Origin: an uncultured Paracoccaceae bacterium
Lineage (GTDB): Bacteria; Pseudomonadota; Alphaproteobacteria; Rhodobacterales; Rhodobacteraceae
Direction: 5' to 3'
Assembly (NCBI GenBank): GCA_937895435.1
Contig: CALAXT010000040.1
Coordinates: 1-41,666 of the forward strand
DNA length: 41,666 bases
Every line of letters starts with the position of its first letter. The first letter of the stretch is position 1. A program made the translations under genes and the position numbers. Shown here piece by piece: positions 32,407-39,688 of this stretch. The notes beneath the pieces were generated by a model. It did not search any database, was not told the origin of the DNA, and saw nothing but the letters and a program-made list of their open reading frames with translations.

Positions 32407-32756
32407 TCGCGCTGCGCCATCAATGCTTCAGCGGCAAGGCTGCGCGACAACACCCAAGTGACAGGGCTGCCTTTGTCCATCGCCGCACGTACCATTTCGC
32501 GCGGAATGCAAATCACATTGCACGGCCCAAGCGCCACCACGGGCGTTTCATAAAAATCGCTGCCCAAAAACTCAATCGGTGACATCACTTCGCCTGGGCC
32601 AAAGCCACCCCCCGGCCCTGCCCCCCGCACTTTGCCCTTTTCCAACATAAAAGCCAGATCGGTTGGGGTATCCGCACTGATCACGGCCTCGCCTTTGCGA
32701 AACACCCGGCGGGCCAAGCCACCCAAATCAACGTCACGCAGCACGTCTTCCAGCAT
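32403..32756 (-). CDS. Cyclic-nucleotide-binding-fold protein (first of a pair)
   Basis: A 117-residue protein with a diverged CNB-like fold: VFRKGEAVISADTPTDLAFMLEKGKVRG, a Gly-rich turn GPGGGFGPGEVMSPIEFLG in place of the phosphate-binding cassette, ETPVVALGPCNVICIPREMV, and a short C-terminal helix. The phosphate-binding Arg is not obvious, so it may be a structural partner rather than a receptor. It overlaps the second CNB gene by 4 bp and follows the PDZ-like membrane protein gene after 58 bp. I know of no characterised homologue. Confidence 0.6.
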   Translation of the reverse strand: MLEDVLRDVDLGGLARRVFRKGEAVISADTPTDLAFMLEKGKVRGAGPGGGFGPGEVMSPIEFLGSDFYETPVVALGPCNVICIPREMVRAAMDKGSPVTWVLSRSLAAEALMAQRE

Positions 32757-32814
32757 TCACGCGTCTTTCAAATTGTTTGTGGCCCACAAGGCCCGTTAAG
32801 GTTGCGCCAGCACA

Positions 32815-33615
32815 TCACGGCGCATCATCCAAAGCGTCGACAGCAGCAGAGATTTTATAAGATTTCTTTTTCTTTGGCTCAGGCGGCGGTGGTTTTTGAC
32901 CAAAAGCAAATTGCGCCTTGGGGTCAAGTTCCAGGCAAATCCGCTGCACCATACGCTCGTCCGTGGCCGCCATCATGACCCACAGTGTTTTGTCACGATA
33001 CATCATAAAACTGCGCACCAACGCAATTTGCGCCCGCCGCATGTAAAGCGACACCAAGATATAAGTGACCAAAAACGCAACGATGTGCACCGCAAACGTC
33101 AGCGCATAGGCCACAAACACGGCGCCCAGCGGCTCCCACAGGCGGCGCTCGAACAACCACGCCAACGGAAACACCACCGCCACCATCGAGGGCGTCATAT
33201 CTTGCGCTTCACAGTGACGCGACAGGTCGCGATAAACCTCAAATGTTAAAAGAGTATCCGGGTTGGGCAGTCGCTGGGTTTTCAGTGTATCTGCGATCTT
33301 GTCGCATGTGGCAGGGTCGGCATAGCCAAGCGCACAATTCAACGGCCCATTTGTAAACACATGAAAAATCACACCATCGCGCCAGATTGTCAGCAGCCAC
33401 TGATCAAAATCCGTATCTGACAACAGGTCGCGCAGCTCAACCTCGGATATCCGCAACACTTCACTGTCGACCGCCAAAATAACATCACCCTGCCGCAGCC
33501 GCATTTTCGCGGCCCGCGATTTGCGCGGCAGTTCGCGAATTGTCAAAAACCCAACGACAGGCGGCGGCGCTTCCGCACCGCCGTCAGGCATGGGTTTCAA
33601 AGGCTCAACCGCCAT
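32815..33615 (-). CDS. PDZ-like domain membrane protein in the flagellar operon
   Basis: A 266-residue protein. Residues about 18-95 look like a PDZ domain (VVGFLTIRELPRKSRAAKMR then LRQGDVILAVDSEVLRISEVE...DQWLLTIWRDG). Two or three hydrophobic helices lie at about 140-200 (VAVVFPLAWLFERRLW, LGAVFVAYALTFAVHIVAFLVTYILVSLY), and a Lys/Pro-rich cytoplasmic tail follows. AGGA lies 7 nt before the ATG. It is 25 bp downstream of the TM/coiled-coil gene. No named family is recognised. A PDZ domain on a membrane anchor inside a flagellar operon suggests docking of a C-terminal peptide of another motor or envelope protein. Confidence 0.65.
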   Translation of the reverse strand: MAVEPLKPMPDGGAEAPPPVVGFLTIRELPRKSRAAKMRLRQGDVILAVDSEVLRISEVELRDLLSDTDFDQWLLTIWRDGVIFHVFTNGPLNCALGYADPATCDKIADTLKTQRLPNPDTLLTFEVYRDLSRHCEAQDMTPSMVAVVFPLAWLFERRLWEPLGAVFVAYALTFAVHIVAFLVTYILVSLYMRRAQIALVRSFMMYRDKTLWVMMAATDERMVQRICLELDPKAQFAFGQKPPPPEPKKKKSYKISAAVDALDDAP

Positions 33616-33640
33616 ATTCCGTCCTTACGTTCCCCAAGGG

Positions 33641-34420
33641 TCAGGGAAACTTGATCACATCATTGCCCGAACTTGCCGGCTTTGAGGTCTTGGCCACGGG
33701 CTTTGGGGCTGCTTTGGCGGGCGCTGCCGCGGTGCGCTGCGCAGCGGCCATGGTCGCAATTTGATCTGACAGACGTTTTTGCTGATCAATCAACGCAATC
33801 ATCGATGCCGTGTCACCACCCGAACGCGCCATTTCAATCACCGAGTTATTCAACGTCTGCACATCTTTGGTCACATCGCTGAGCGCTTTTGACTGTTCGG
33901 CGAATTTGTCATCCATTTTGGTAAAGATCGACATCGCAAATTGCCCGTTCATCTTGGACATCTCATCGACGGTCGACATCATCCGATCTGACAGGCCTGT
34001 GCGCGTTTCACGCACGCTGCTTTCTAGGCCAGCCACACGCTCGCTCAGGGTGGCGGCGGTGGCAGATACGTTTTCAAGCTTGTCAAAGGCTTGCTGCACA
34101 CTGCCAAGGGCCTCGGTGAGGCGATCCACATTCTCAGCAAACACAACCAAGGATTCGAGGTTTGTCTTTGTCATGGTGCGCATTTCGCCCACCGAGACGA
34201 AATAGATCAACGCAGCAAAGGCAAAGGCCGCCAAAGCGCCCACAGTTGCGCTGACGATACCAATCATCCCCGTGCGATAGAGCTTTGACGCCCGCGCCTC
34301 AATCTGCTTGTGCTCGGCCTTGACCCGCACATATTCAGCCGTGACATCATTGGCCGCATCGGCCGCATCAAGCGCTATCTTGATGCTCTCTTCGACCCCG
34401 GCAACGGTCTCATTCATCAT
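33641..34420 (-). CDS. Bitopic membrane coiled-coil protein, possibly MotF-like
   Basis: A 259-residue protein with a cytoplasmic N-terminus (about 1-50), one membrane helix (about 52-76) and a long heptad-rich region (about 90-225) followed by an Ala/Pro/Lys tail. In R. sphaeroides a bitopic protein, MotF, is encoded between flhB and rpoN2 and is needed for flagellar rotation (from memory); this gene has the same position and topology, but I cannot confirm sequence similarity. It starts in a 4-bp ATGA overlap with the four-Cys gene, with AAGGAA upstream. Confidence 0.65.
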   Translation of the reverse strand: MMNETVAGVEESIKIALDAADAANDVTAEYVRVKAEHKQIEARASKLYRTGMIGIVSATVGALAAFAFAALIYFVSVGEMRTMTKTNLESLVVFAENVDRLTEALGSVQQAFDKLENVSATAATLSERVAGLESSVRETRTGLSDRMMSTVDEMSKMNGQFAMSIFTKMDDKFAEQSKALSDVTKDVQTLNNSVIEMARSGGDTASMIALIDQQKRLSDQIATMAAAQRTAAAPAKAAPKPVAKTSKPASSGNDVIKFP

Positions 34421-34638
34421 CCGTTCCTTTCAGACATGCCAGCCGATCCAAGCGGCGGCTTTGGGTGGAAGTAAGCACATTCCGTGCCAGTCGTGGCCAA
34501 TATCTCTTGCGCAGGCACACGCATTGACGTGAAACCGAATTTTCTGCACCCCCAGGGCCGCTGGCGGTTGTGGGTAACAAAGAAATGCCGACATCCATGA
34601 CAAGAGGCCGGGTTGCGAGCAGGGGTTATTTTCGCCAT
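34417..34638 (-). CDS. Four-cysteine putative metal-binding small protein
   Basis: A 73-residue protein with C13 and C16 (CHGC), C31 and C54, embedded in conserved-looking text HFFVTHNRQRPWGCRKFGFTSM...GTECAYF. I recall similar CxxC-x14-C-x22-C small proteins near flagellar genes in other bacteria; zinc or an iron-sulfur site is likely. There is no membrane segment. Start ATG 34638 overlaps the two-TM gene by 13 bp, and its end overlaps the coiled-coil gene by 4 bp, so it is embedded in a translationally coupled chain downstream of flhB. Confidence 0.65.
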   Translation of the reverse strand: MAKITPARNPASCHGCRHFFVTHNRQRPWGCRKFGFTSMRVPAQEILATTGTECAYFHPKPPLGSAGMSERNG

Positions 34639-34844
34639 CGGCGGATGCTCTCCCAGATATTTTGCAGCTGAAACCGCATCGCGGCCAACACGCACAGCGC
34701 AGCCGACACCCCAAGCAAAATGGCCTTGAACGCCTGCCCTTCGGCCCAAAGCTCTGGCGCGCTGAGCCCAAAATAGACGCCAACGAGCAGAAAGCTGAAA
34801 CTGCTGATCATCTCACCCAATGAGCGGTGGCTGCGACGTGCCAT
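34626..34844 (-). CDS. Small two-TM protein directly after flhB
   Basis: A 72-residue protein with helices at about 12-28 and 38-57 and basic ends (MARRSHRSL, SIRRWRK), so both termini should face the cytoplasm. It begins one base after the flhB stop and overlaps the four-Cys gene. No family is recognised. In R. sphaeroides a small gene also separates flhB from motF (from memory), which supports it as a real conserved motility gene. Confidence 0.6.
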   Translation of the reverse strand: MARRSHRSLGEMISSFSFLLVGVYFGLSAPELWAEGQAFKAILLGVSAALCVLAAMRFQLQNIWESIRRWRK

Positions 34845-34845
34845 A

Positions 34846-36003
34846 TCAGCCTGCCCCCATCGGTCGGCCAAATTCATCAAAGCGCATATCTTCGGGCAAT
34901 TCGACAACCGGCTCATCGACCATTTCGCCGTTTTCAATGCGATAGATATAGGCAAGCACCGCCGCCACAGCGCCATAAAGCGCCTCGGAAATCTCTTGGC
35001 CAATATCGCTTGTAAAATAGAGCGCACGGGCCAAGATTGGGCTGCGATAGACTGTAACCGCATGTTCATTTGCCCGCGCAATAATTTGCTCGGCGATCAA
35101 GCCGCGCCCCATGGCAAGCACTTTGGGCGCGCTGCGATCACCCACACGGTATTCCAGCGCAACAGCAAAGTGCGTGGGGTTCACAATAACAGCCGTCGCC
35201 CGGGGCACGTCATCAAGCGCAGCCATCTGTTGTGCTGCACGCCGAGAGGCCTGAATTTGCATCCGCCGAATTTTTGCTTTGATTTCTGGGTTGCCTTCGG
35301 TGTTTTTGTTTTCATCTTTGACCTCTTGCAGGGTCATTTTCAGCTTTTGCGTCAGGGTGTGATGTTGCCAGATCAGATCCAAGGCCCCAATCACCAACAA
35401 CACAATCAACAGCCCACCCACGACCAGCATCATCGCACTGCGCATCACCTCAAGGCCAGTGCCAAGGCTGCCCGCAGGGATCTCAATCAGATGCGGCATT
35501 TCGTAATAGATCAGCCCACCGCCAACAGCACCCAGCAGCCCAACCTTTAAAATCGCCTTCCCCAGTTCAAACAGCCCCTTAACAGAGAACATCCGCTGAA
35601 AGCCGGAAATTGGATTGAGTTTTGACGCCTTGATCCCCACCGCCTTGGCTGAAAAGTTCAAGCCGCCACCAATCGCAGCTTGGGTCGCCACAACCACGAT
35701 GAACATCACCACCGCGACAATCGCACTTAGAACAAGAATAAAAGCGAATGCCTCACTCAGTCGGGCAAGCAATTGGTCGTTTAGATTATCAACGCTGTCA
35801 AAACGGAAAAATCCAGCCCAAGCACCAACAACCGGACGCAAATAGCCAAAACCAAAGTTAATCCCAAACAACCCCACCAACAGGGTCGAAAAGACAAACA
35901 TCTCTTTTGAACTGAGGATCTGACCGTCTTCGCTGGCCTTTTCAAGCTTGCGCGCGGTCGGCTCTTCGGTCTTTTCTTGGCCGCCTGTGTCCCCCTCAGC
36001 CAT
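34846..36003 (-). CDS. flhB: Flagellar export switch protein FlhB
   Basis: FlhB controls the switch of the flagellar type III exporter from rod/hook to filament substrates. The 385-residue protein has the N-terminal motif EKTEEPTARKLEKASEDGQ, four membrane helices (about 30-215), the basic cytoplasmic linker, and the autocleavage site NPTH (about 273-276, cut between Asn and Pro) within VIVNPTHFAVALEY. Length is normal with a 25-residue acidic tail. Its start overlaps the end of fliR by 8 bp. Confidence 0.96.
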   Translation of the reverse strand: MAEGDTGGQEKTEEPTARKLEKASEDGQILSSKEMFVFSTLLVGLFGINFGFGYLRPVVGAWAGFFRFDSVDNLNDQLLARLSEAFAFILVLSAIVAVVMFIVVVATQAAIGGGLNFSAKAVGIKASKLNPISGFQRMFSVKGLFELGKAILKVGLLGAVGGGLIYYEMPHLIEIPAGSLGTGLEVMRSAMMLVVGGLLIVLLVIGALDLIWQHHTLTQKLKMTLQEVKDENKNTEGNPEIKAKIRRMQIQASRRAAQQMAALDDVPRATAVIVNPTHFAVALEYRVGDRSAPKVLAMGRGLIAEQIIARANEHAVTVYRSPILARALYFTSDIGQEISEALYGAVAAVLAYIYRIENGEMVDEPVVELPEDMRFDEFGRPMGAG

Positions 36004-36814
36004 CGGCCAGCACCAGCAATAGGTTCATCATGGCGCGAATGCCGGCCTGCGCCAAATCAAAAAGCGCATAGCCCATTACCGACACGGTGACATACATCGT
36101 CAGAAATGCCACCATCATGGTGATGGGAAAACCAAACGAAAACAGGTTCAACTGGGGTGCAGACCGGGTGATGACCCCAATGATCAGGTTCACCAAAAGT
36201 AAAACCGAAACAGCGGGCAACATGATCAAAGATGCTGCCGCGAACATGTCGCCTGTGGCATCAATCCCCGCCCGCGCAATGACCAATAGACCTGTCACCG
36301 TTCCAATCGGCAAGATGACATAGCTTTCCACCATGGCCGTCAGCACCAGGATATGGCCATTCATCGACAAAAAGATCGCCGTCAGAAACATGGTTAAAAA
36401 CTGGCTGACGACCGGAGTCTGGCCGCCCATGTTTGGATCAACCTGTGAAGCAAACCCAAGCCCGGTGCTGCCTGCGATCTTTTCACCCGCAAGCGCTGCC
36501 GCTGCAAACCAAATATTCAAAATCATGCCTGCACCAAGGCCCAGCGCAATTTCGGTAAAAACGACCGCCACCAATTTCGCCGTTCCCAAATCTGCCACAT
36601 CTGGCGGGGTCACACGGCTCACCACAAGCAGGGTCAACATAACCGCTATCACAATGCGCACCTGCACCGGCACTGCCCGCGCCCCAAAAAGCGGCGAGGC
36701 AATGACAAAGGCCCCAATCCGAAGGCTGGCCAAAAAATAGCTTAAAATCAGCCCAACCAACCCCTGAATTTCAAGGCCGGGCAGATTGGCATAACTGTCC
36801 AGGGCGCCGGGCAT
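35996..36814 (-). CDS. fliR: Flagellar export gate protein FliR
   Basis: A 272-residue integral membrane subunit of the FliPQR export gate. Several hydrophobic helices, an SPLFGARAVPVQVRI segment and GEKIAGSTGLGFASQVDP in the central loop mark the family. The ATG at 36814 is preferred; the frame is open to 36856, but that would overlap fliQ and add a basic non-family leader. It begins 4 bp after the fliQ stop and overlaps flhB by 8 bp. Confidence 0.93.
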   Translation of the reverse strand: MPGALDSYANLPGLEIQGLVGLILSYFLASLRIGAFVIASPLFGARAVPVQVRIVIAVMLTLLVVSRVTPPDVADLGTAKLVAVVFTEIALGLGAGMILNIWFAAAALAGEKIAGSTGLGFASQVDPNMGGQTPVVSQFLTMFLTAIFLSMNGHILVLTAMVESYVILPIGTVTGLLVIARAGIDATGDMFAAASLIMLPAVSVLLLVNLIIGVITRSAPQLNLFSFGFPITMMVAFLTMYVTVSVMGYALFDLAQAGIRAMMNLLLVLADG

Positions 36815-36818
36815 GGCG

Positions 36819-37085
36819 CTAACGGATCGCCGCGATTTCATCGAAAATATAGGCAAAATAATCCATCAATTCTGTCATAAGATAGCCAGACAAAAGCGCA
36901 AATGACAGCAGCACCAAAACCAGCTTTGGCACAAAGCTCAACGTGGCTTCGTTGATAGATGTGGCCGCTTGCAACATGCCGACCACAAGACCAATCGTCA
37001 GCGCCACCCCCAAAATAGGTGCCGAAGTCACGATAATGGTCCAGAACGCCAGACGCAGTTGTTCAATATTGGCATCAAAGCTCAT
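36819..37085 (-). CDS. fliQ: Flagellar export gate protein FliQ
   Basis: An 88-residue two-helix protein (about 15-38 and 52-76), normal for FliQ, which forms the outer strands of the FliP5Q4R1 gate. APILGVALTIGLVVGMLQAATSINEATLSFVPK is the family core. It lies 9 bp after fliP and 4 bp before fliR. Confidence 0.94.
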   Translation of the reverse strand: MSFDANIEQLRLAFWTIIVTSAPILGVALTIGLVVGMLQAATSINEATLSFVPKLVLVLLSFALLSGYLMTELMDYFAYIFDEIAAIR

Positions 37086-37094
37086 CTGTTTACC

Positions 37095-37868
37095 CTAGCC
37101 CGACGCATACGTGGCCGCGATTGAGCCGAACGTCATCGACCAACCGTCCACCAACACAAACAACAAAAGCTTGAAGGGCAGTGAAATCAGCATCGGGCTG
37201 AGCATCATCATACCCAGTGACATCAATGCAGATGCCACGACCATATCAATCACCAAAAACGGCAAGAATATCAAAAAGCCAATCTGAAACGCGGTTTTCA
37301 GTTCCGATGTGATAAAGGCCGGCAACAGCACCGAAAATGGTACATCTTCTTTGGCCTCATAGGGGCCCGTGGCCGACATTTCGGCAAACAACACCAATTC
37401 ATCATTGCGGGTATTGGCCAACAAGAACCGCTTCATGATAGCCGTGCCATCATCATAGGCTTGGGCAGCCGTAATTTCACCATCCAGATAGGGGGTCAGG
37501 GCGGTATCATTCAACGCAGTCAACGTGGGCGTCATGATAAAAAATGTCACAAACAGCGCCACAGAAATCAGCACCTGGTTTGGTGGAGTTTGCTGGGTGC
37601 CCAATGCTTGTCGCAAAATCGACAAAACGATGATGATACGCGTGAATGAGGTCATGCCTAAAAGAAAACTGGGCAATACCGTCAAAACCGTCATCAGCGC
37701 CAGAATTTGTAGCGACAACGAATAGGTCTGACCGCCTTCGCCATCTTGCACAATATTAAGTGCTGGCAGGCCGGGCAAAGGCGTGCCGGTCTGTGCGGCA
37801 GCCAAGCCCGCACCTGCAAAAATCAGTGCCGCAGCAAGCGCACCAGCAATGCCCACGTTAATGCGCAT
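37095..37868 (-). CDS. fliP: Flagellar export gate protein FliP
   Basis: About 257 residues with a cleavable signal peptide (hydrophobic 6-22, AAA-QT), four membrane helices and the family motifs LPSFLLGMTSFTRIIIVLSILRQALGTQQTPPNQVL and LLPAFITSELKTAFQIGFLIFLPFLVIDMVVASALMSLGMMMLSP. FliP is the pentameric core of the export gate. The ATG at 37868 has GAGG 6 nt upstream and lies inside the last codons of fliO; another ATG at 37880 is possible. Confidence 0.96.
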   Translation of the reverse strand: MRINVGIAGALAAALIFAGAGLAAAQTGTPLPGLPALNIVQDGEGGQTYSLSLQILALMTVLTVLPSFLLGMTSFTRIIIVLSILRQALGTQQTPPNQVLISVALFVTFFIMTPTLTALNDTALTPYLDGEITAAQAYDDGTAIMKRFLLANTRNDELVLFAEMSATGPYEAKEDVPFSVLLPAFITSELKTAFQIGFLIFLPFLVIDMVVASALMSLGMMMLSPMLISLPFKLLLFVLVDGWSMTFGSIAATYASG

Positions 37869-38160
37869 GCTGGGCCTCATCGTTTGACGACAGGGTTACA
37901 TCACCTTGGGGCAATGCCACAACAACCGGCTGCACACCCCGCGTCAGCACCACCAAAAACCGCGCCCGATCCACGCTGAGGATCGCGGCACGATCATTGC
38001 CGCCCAAGGTACAGCTTTCTTCAACCTGCAAACGCCGCCCCGCAGCCAACTGCGGGCGCAGCACATGCCTATTGCGCCGGATCAGCCAATTAAGCCCGCC
38101 AAGCACCCCCAGAAACAAGAGCACCGTCACGATCTGAAGGGTTGTTGGTTCTGGTGTCAT
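37858..38160 (-). CDS. fliO: Flagellar biosynthesis protein FliO
   Basis: A 100-residue single-TM protein (about 8-25) with a cytoplasmic domain that carries the family strand pattern RRLQVEESCTLGGNDRAAILSVDRARFLVVLTRGVQPVVVALP. FliO assists assembly of FliP. The start has GGAAGG upstream. It is the first gene behind a strong sigma-54 promoter and overlaps fliP by 11 bp. Confidence 0.85.
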   Translation of the reverse strand: MTPEPTTLQIVTVLLFLGVLGGLNWLIRRNRHVLRPQLAAGRRLQVEESCTLGGNDRAAILSVDRARFLVVLTRGVQPVVVALPQGDVTLSSNDEAQHAH

Positions 38161-38193
38161 GGCAACGCCTTCCTGCGGGGTTAGCCGTTAAAG

Positions 38194-38208
38194 GCAAATC
38201 TTGTGCCA
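38194..38208 (-). promoter_or_regulatory. Sigma-54 (-24/-12) promoter of fliO
   Basis: On the minus strand the sequence reads TGGCAC (38208-38203), five bases, TTGC (38197-38194), with GG and GC separated by exactly 10 bp. The expected transcription start is near 38182, leaving a leader of about 22 nt before fliO. It would drive fliO-P-Q-R-flhB and the following genes independently of fliK-L-M-N. Confidence 0.8.
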
Positions 38209-38228
38209 AAGTGGCCCAACACTTTGGC
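38205..38228. promoter_or_regulatory. Perfect inverted repeat at the upstream edge of the fliO promoter
   Basis: GCCAAAGTG (38205-38213), 6-nt centre GCCCAA, CACTTTGGC (38220-38228). The left arm covers the -24 element. It may be an operator, or a hairpin in the transcript coming from fliN. Confidence 0.5.
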
Positions 38229-38297
38229 CATCTAGCACCCCATTTAAGCGCCCTAGCTGAAGCTCGGCGTCAACAAGACGCGGTTTGGCCCAGGAAT

Positions 38298-38317
38298 GGC
38301 GTCAGGTTTTTGACGCC
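38298..38317. repeat. Inverted repeat just downstream of fliN
   Basis: GGCGTCA (38298-38304), 6-nt loop, TGACGCC (38311-38317): a perfect 7-bp stem 18 bp past the fliN stop. No T run follows in the direction of transcription. It may partly end or stabilise the fliK-L-M-N transcript. Confidence 0.4.
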
Positions 38318-38334
38318 CAACAAAAAGTTCCGCG

Positions 38335-38652
38335 TCAGATAATTTCAACCCGCTTTTCAGGATCAACAATCTCAGTAAAGCGAATACCGAACCGCTCACC
38401 CACCATCACAACCTCGCCCTTGGCGATCATCGTGCCGTTCACCAAGATATCCAGCGGATCGCCAGCCAAGCGATCCAGCTCAACCACCGAACCCTCATTC
38501 AAGCGCAGCAGATCACGAATGGTGATCTCTGTACGCCCCACCTCAACCGCCATCGAAACTTCGATGGTCTCAAGTACGCGAAGATTATCAACGCCAATCC
38601 GGTTTTGGTCAGGGGCTGCAGCGGGGGTACCAGTTTGGGGTTCGTTTGCCAT
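38335..38652 (-). CDS. fliN: Flagellar motor switch protein FliN
   Basis: A 105-residue C-ring protein that is essentially a SpoA domain: VLETIEVSMAVEVGRTEITIRDLLRLNEGSVVELDRLAGDPLDILVNG and GEVVMVGERFGIRFTEIV. With FliM it forms the rotor face that meets MotA and receives export substrates. The start has AGGA about 9 nt upstream. It lies 43 bp after fliM; the 174-bp gap to fliO is the largest in the operon and contains the internal promoter. Confidence 0.96.
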   Translation of the reverse strand: MANEPQTGTPAAAPDQNRIGVDNLRVLETIEVSMAVEVGRTEITIRDLLRLNEGSVVELDRLAGDPLDILVNGTMIAKGEVVMVGERFGIRFTEIVDPEKRVEII

Positions 38653-38695
38653 GATGGTTGTTCCTGTGTGGGACTTTTTCGGGGATGGGCCAGGG

Positions 38696-39673
38696 TTATT
38701 GCGTGATGCGTTTCGTCAGGCTGACCGCAGTCTGCCCACCCAAATCACCAACCTCGCCCAAAAAGATCGGGTTATTTTCCAAGCGCACTTCGACGGTTTC
38801 ATTGATTTGCACCGGCAAAACATCACCAGCGCGCAACCGGATCAGCCGGCCAAGGCTTACCTTGGGTTCACTGAGCCGGGCGGTCAGATCCAGCTTTACA
38901 TTGAGCACCGCACGCTCAAGCTTATCGCGCCAGGTCAGGTCATCCTCAATCACTTCGGACTGCACACGCGAGCGCAGCAGAGAGGCGATCGGCTTTAGCG
39001 TTTGCAAAGGATAAACAATATCAAAGGATGCCGGATCGACATTGGGCAGTTGCACCACGAATGAGCAGACAATCACCGTATCATCAGTGTCCACAAACGA
39101 TGCGAATTGCACATTTTCTTCGCGTGCGGTTTCGCTGAATGTGACAGGCGTCAGATCACGCCAGGCCACCTGCAGCATGTTGTTCAGACCGTCGCTGACA
39201 ATCTCAATGATCCGACTTTCTGTCGCCGTGAATTCTTTGCGCTGGCCCGCTGGGCGCTTTAACCGCCCACCGTAATAGGAATTTGTCAGCAGTGAGATGA
39301 ATTCTGGATGAAGCGCCAGCATCTGATGCCCGCGCAACTCATCAATGCGCGAGGTGGTCAGGCTCATGAAACTGTCAAGGCCTGCACAATATTCGTCAAA
39401 GCTTTTCACTTCTGGCGGAAACGACGAAATACGCGGCTGAATCCGCAGCATCGGTAAAAAGATCGTGCGCGCCATGCGTGAAAAACGTTCGTTGATCATA
39501 CGCAGGGCGTAATAATCCCCAAGCAGGCTCAGATCATCTGAACCAAAGACGAAATCACGCACCTGTGCATCATCGGCGACAATACTGCTGCCACCACCGC
39601 CCCCCCCATCAGACAGGCTGCCCACAAGCGCCGAGACTTCCTCGGATGTTAGTTTACGAGAGGAGGGCGTCAT
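38696..39673 (-). CDS. fliM: Flagellar motor switch protein FliM
   Basis: A 325-residue C-ring protein. The N-terminal LTSEEVSALVGSL resembles the CheY-P-binding peptide, a Gly-rich linker follows (about 22-28), then the CheC-like middle domain (about 45-230) and the C-terminal SpoA domain (about 250-325) that binds FliN. Length is typical. The Gly linker is encoded partly by an 8-base G run (39600-39607 on this strand as C). It begins 15 bp after fliL. Confidence 0.94.
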   Translation of the reverse strand: MTPSSRKLTSEEVSALVGSLSDGGGGGGSSIVADDAQVRDFVFGSDDLSLLGDYYALRMINERFSRMARTIFLPMLRIQPRISSFPPEVKSFDEYCAGLDSFMSLTTSRIDELRGHQMLALHPEFISLLTNSYYGGRLKRPAGQRKEFTATESRIIEIVSDGLNNMLQVAWRDLTPVTFSETAREENVQFASFVDTDDTVIVCSFVVQLPNVDPASFDIVYPLQTLKPIASLLRSRVQSEVIEDDLTWRDKLERAVLNVKLDLTARLSEPKVSLGRLIRLRAGDVLPVQINETVEVRLENNPIFLGEVGDLGGQTAVSLTKRITQ

Positions 39674-39688
39674 GTTTGATCAAAGACC

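Noticed and set aside
32437-34843. Alternative longer starts for the two-TM and four-Cys proteins (from 35081 and 34749)
   Set aside because: The extensions run antisense-frame through flhB or the neighbouring gene and look like shifted-frame translation of them.
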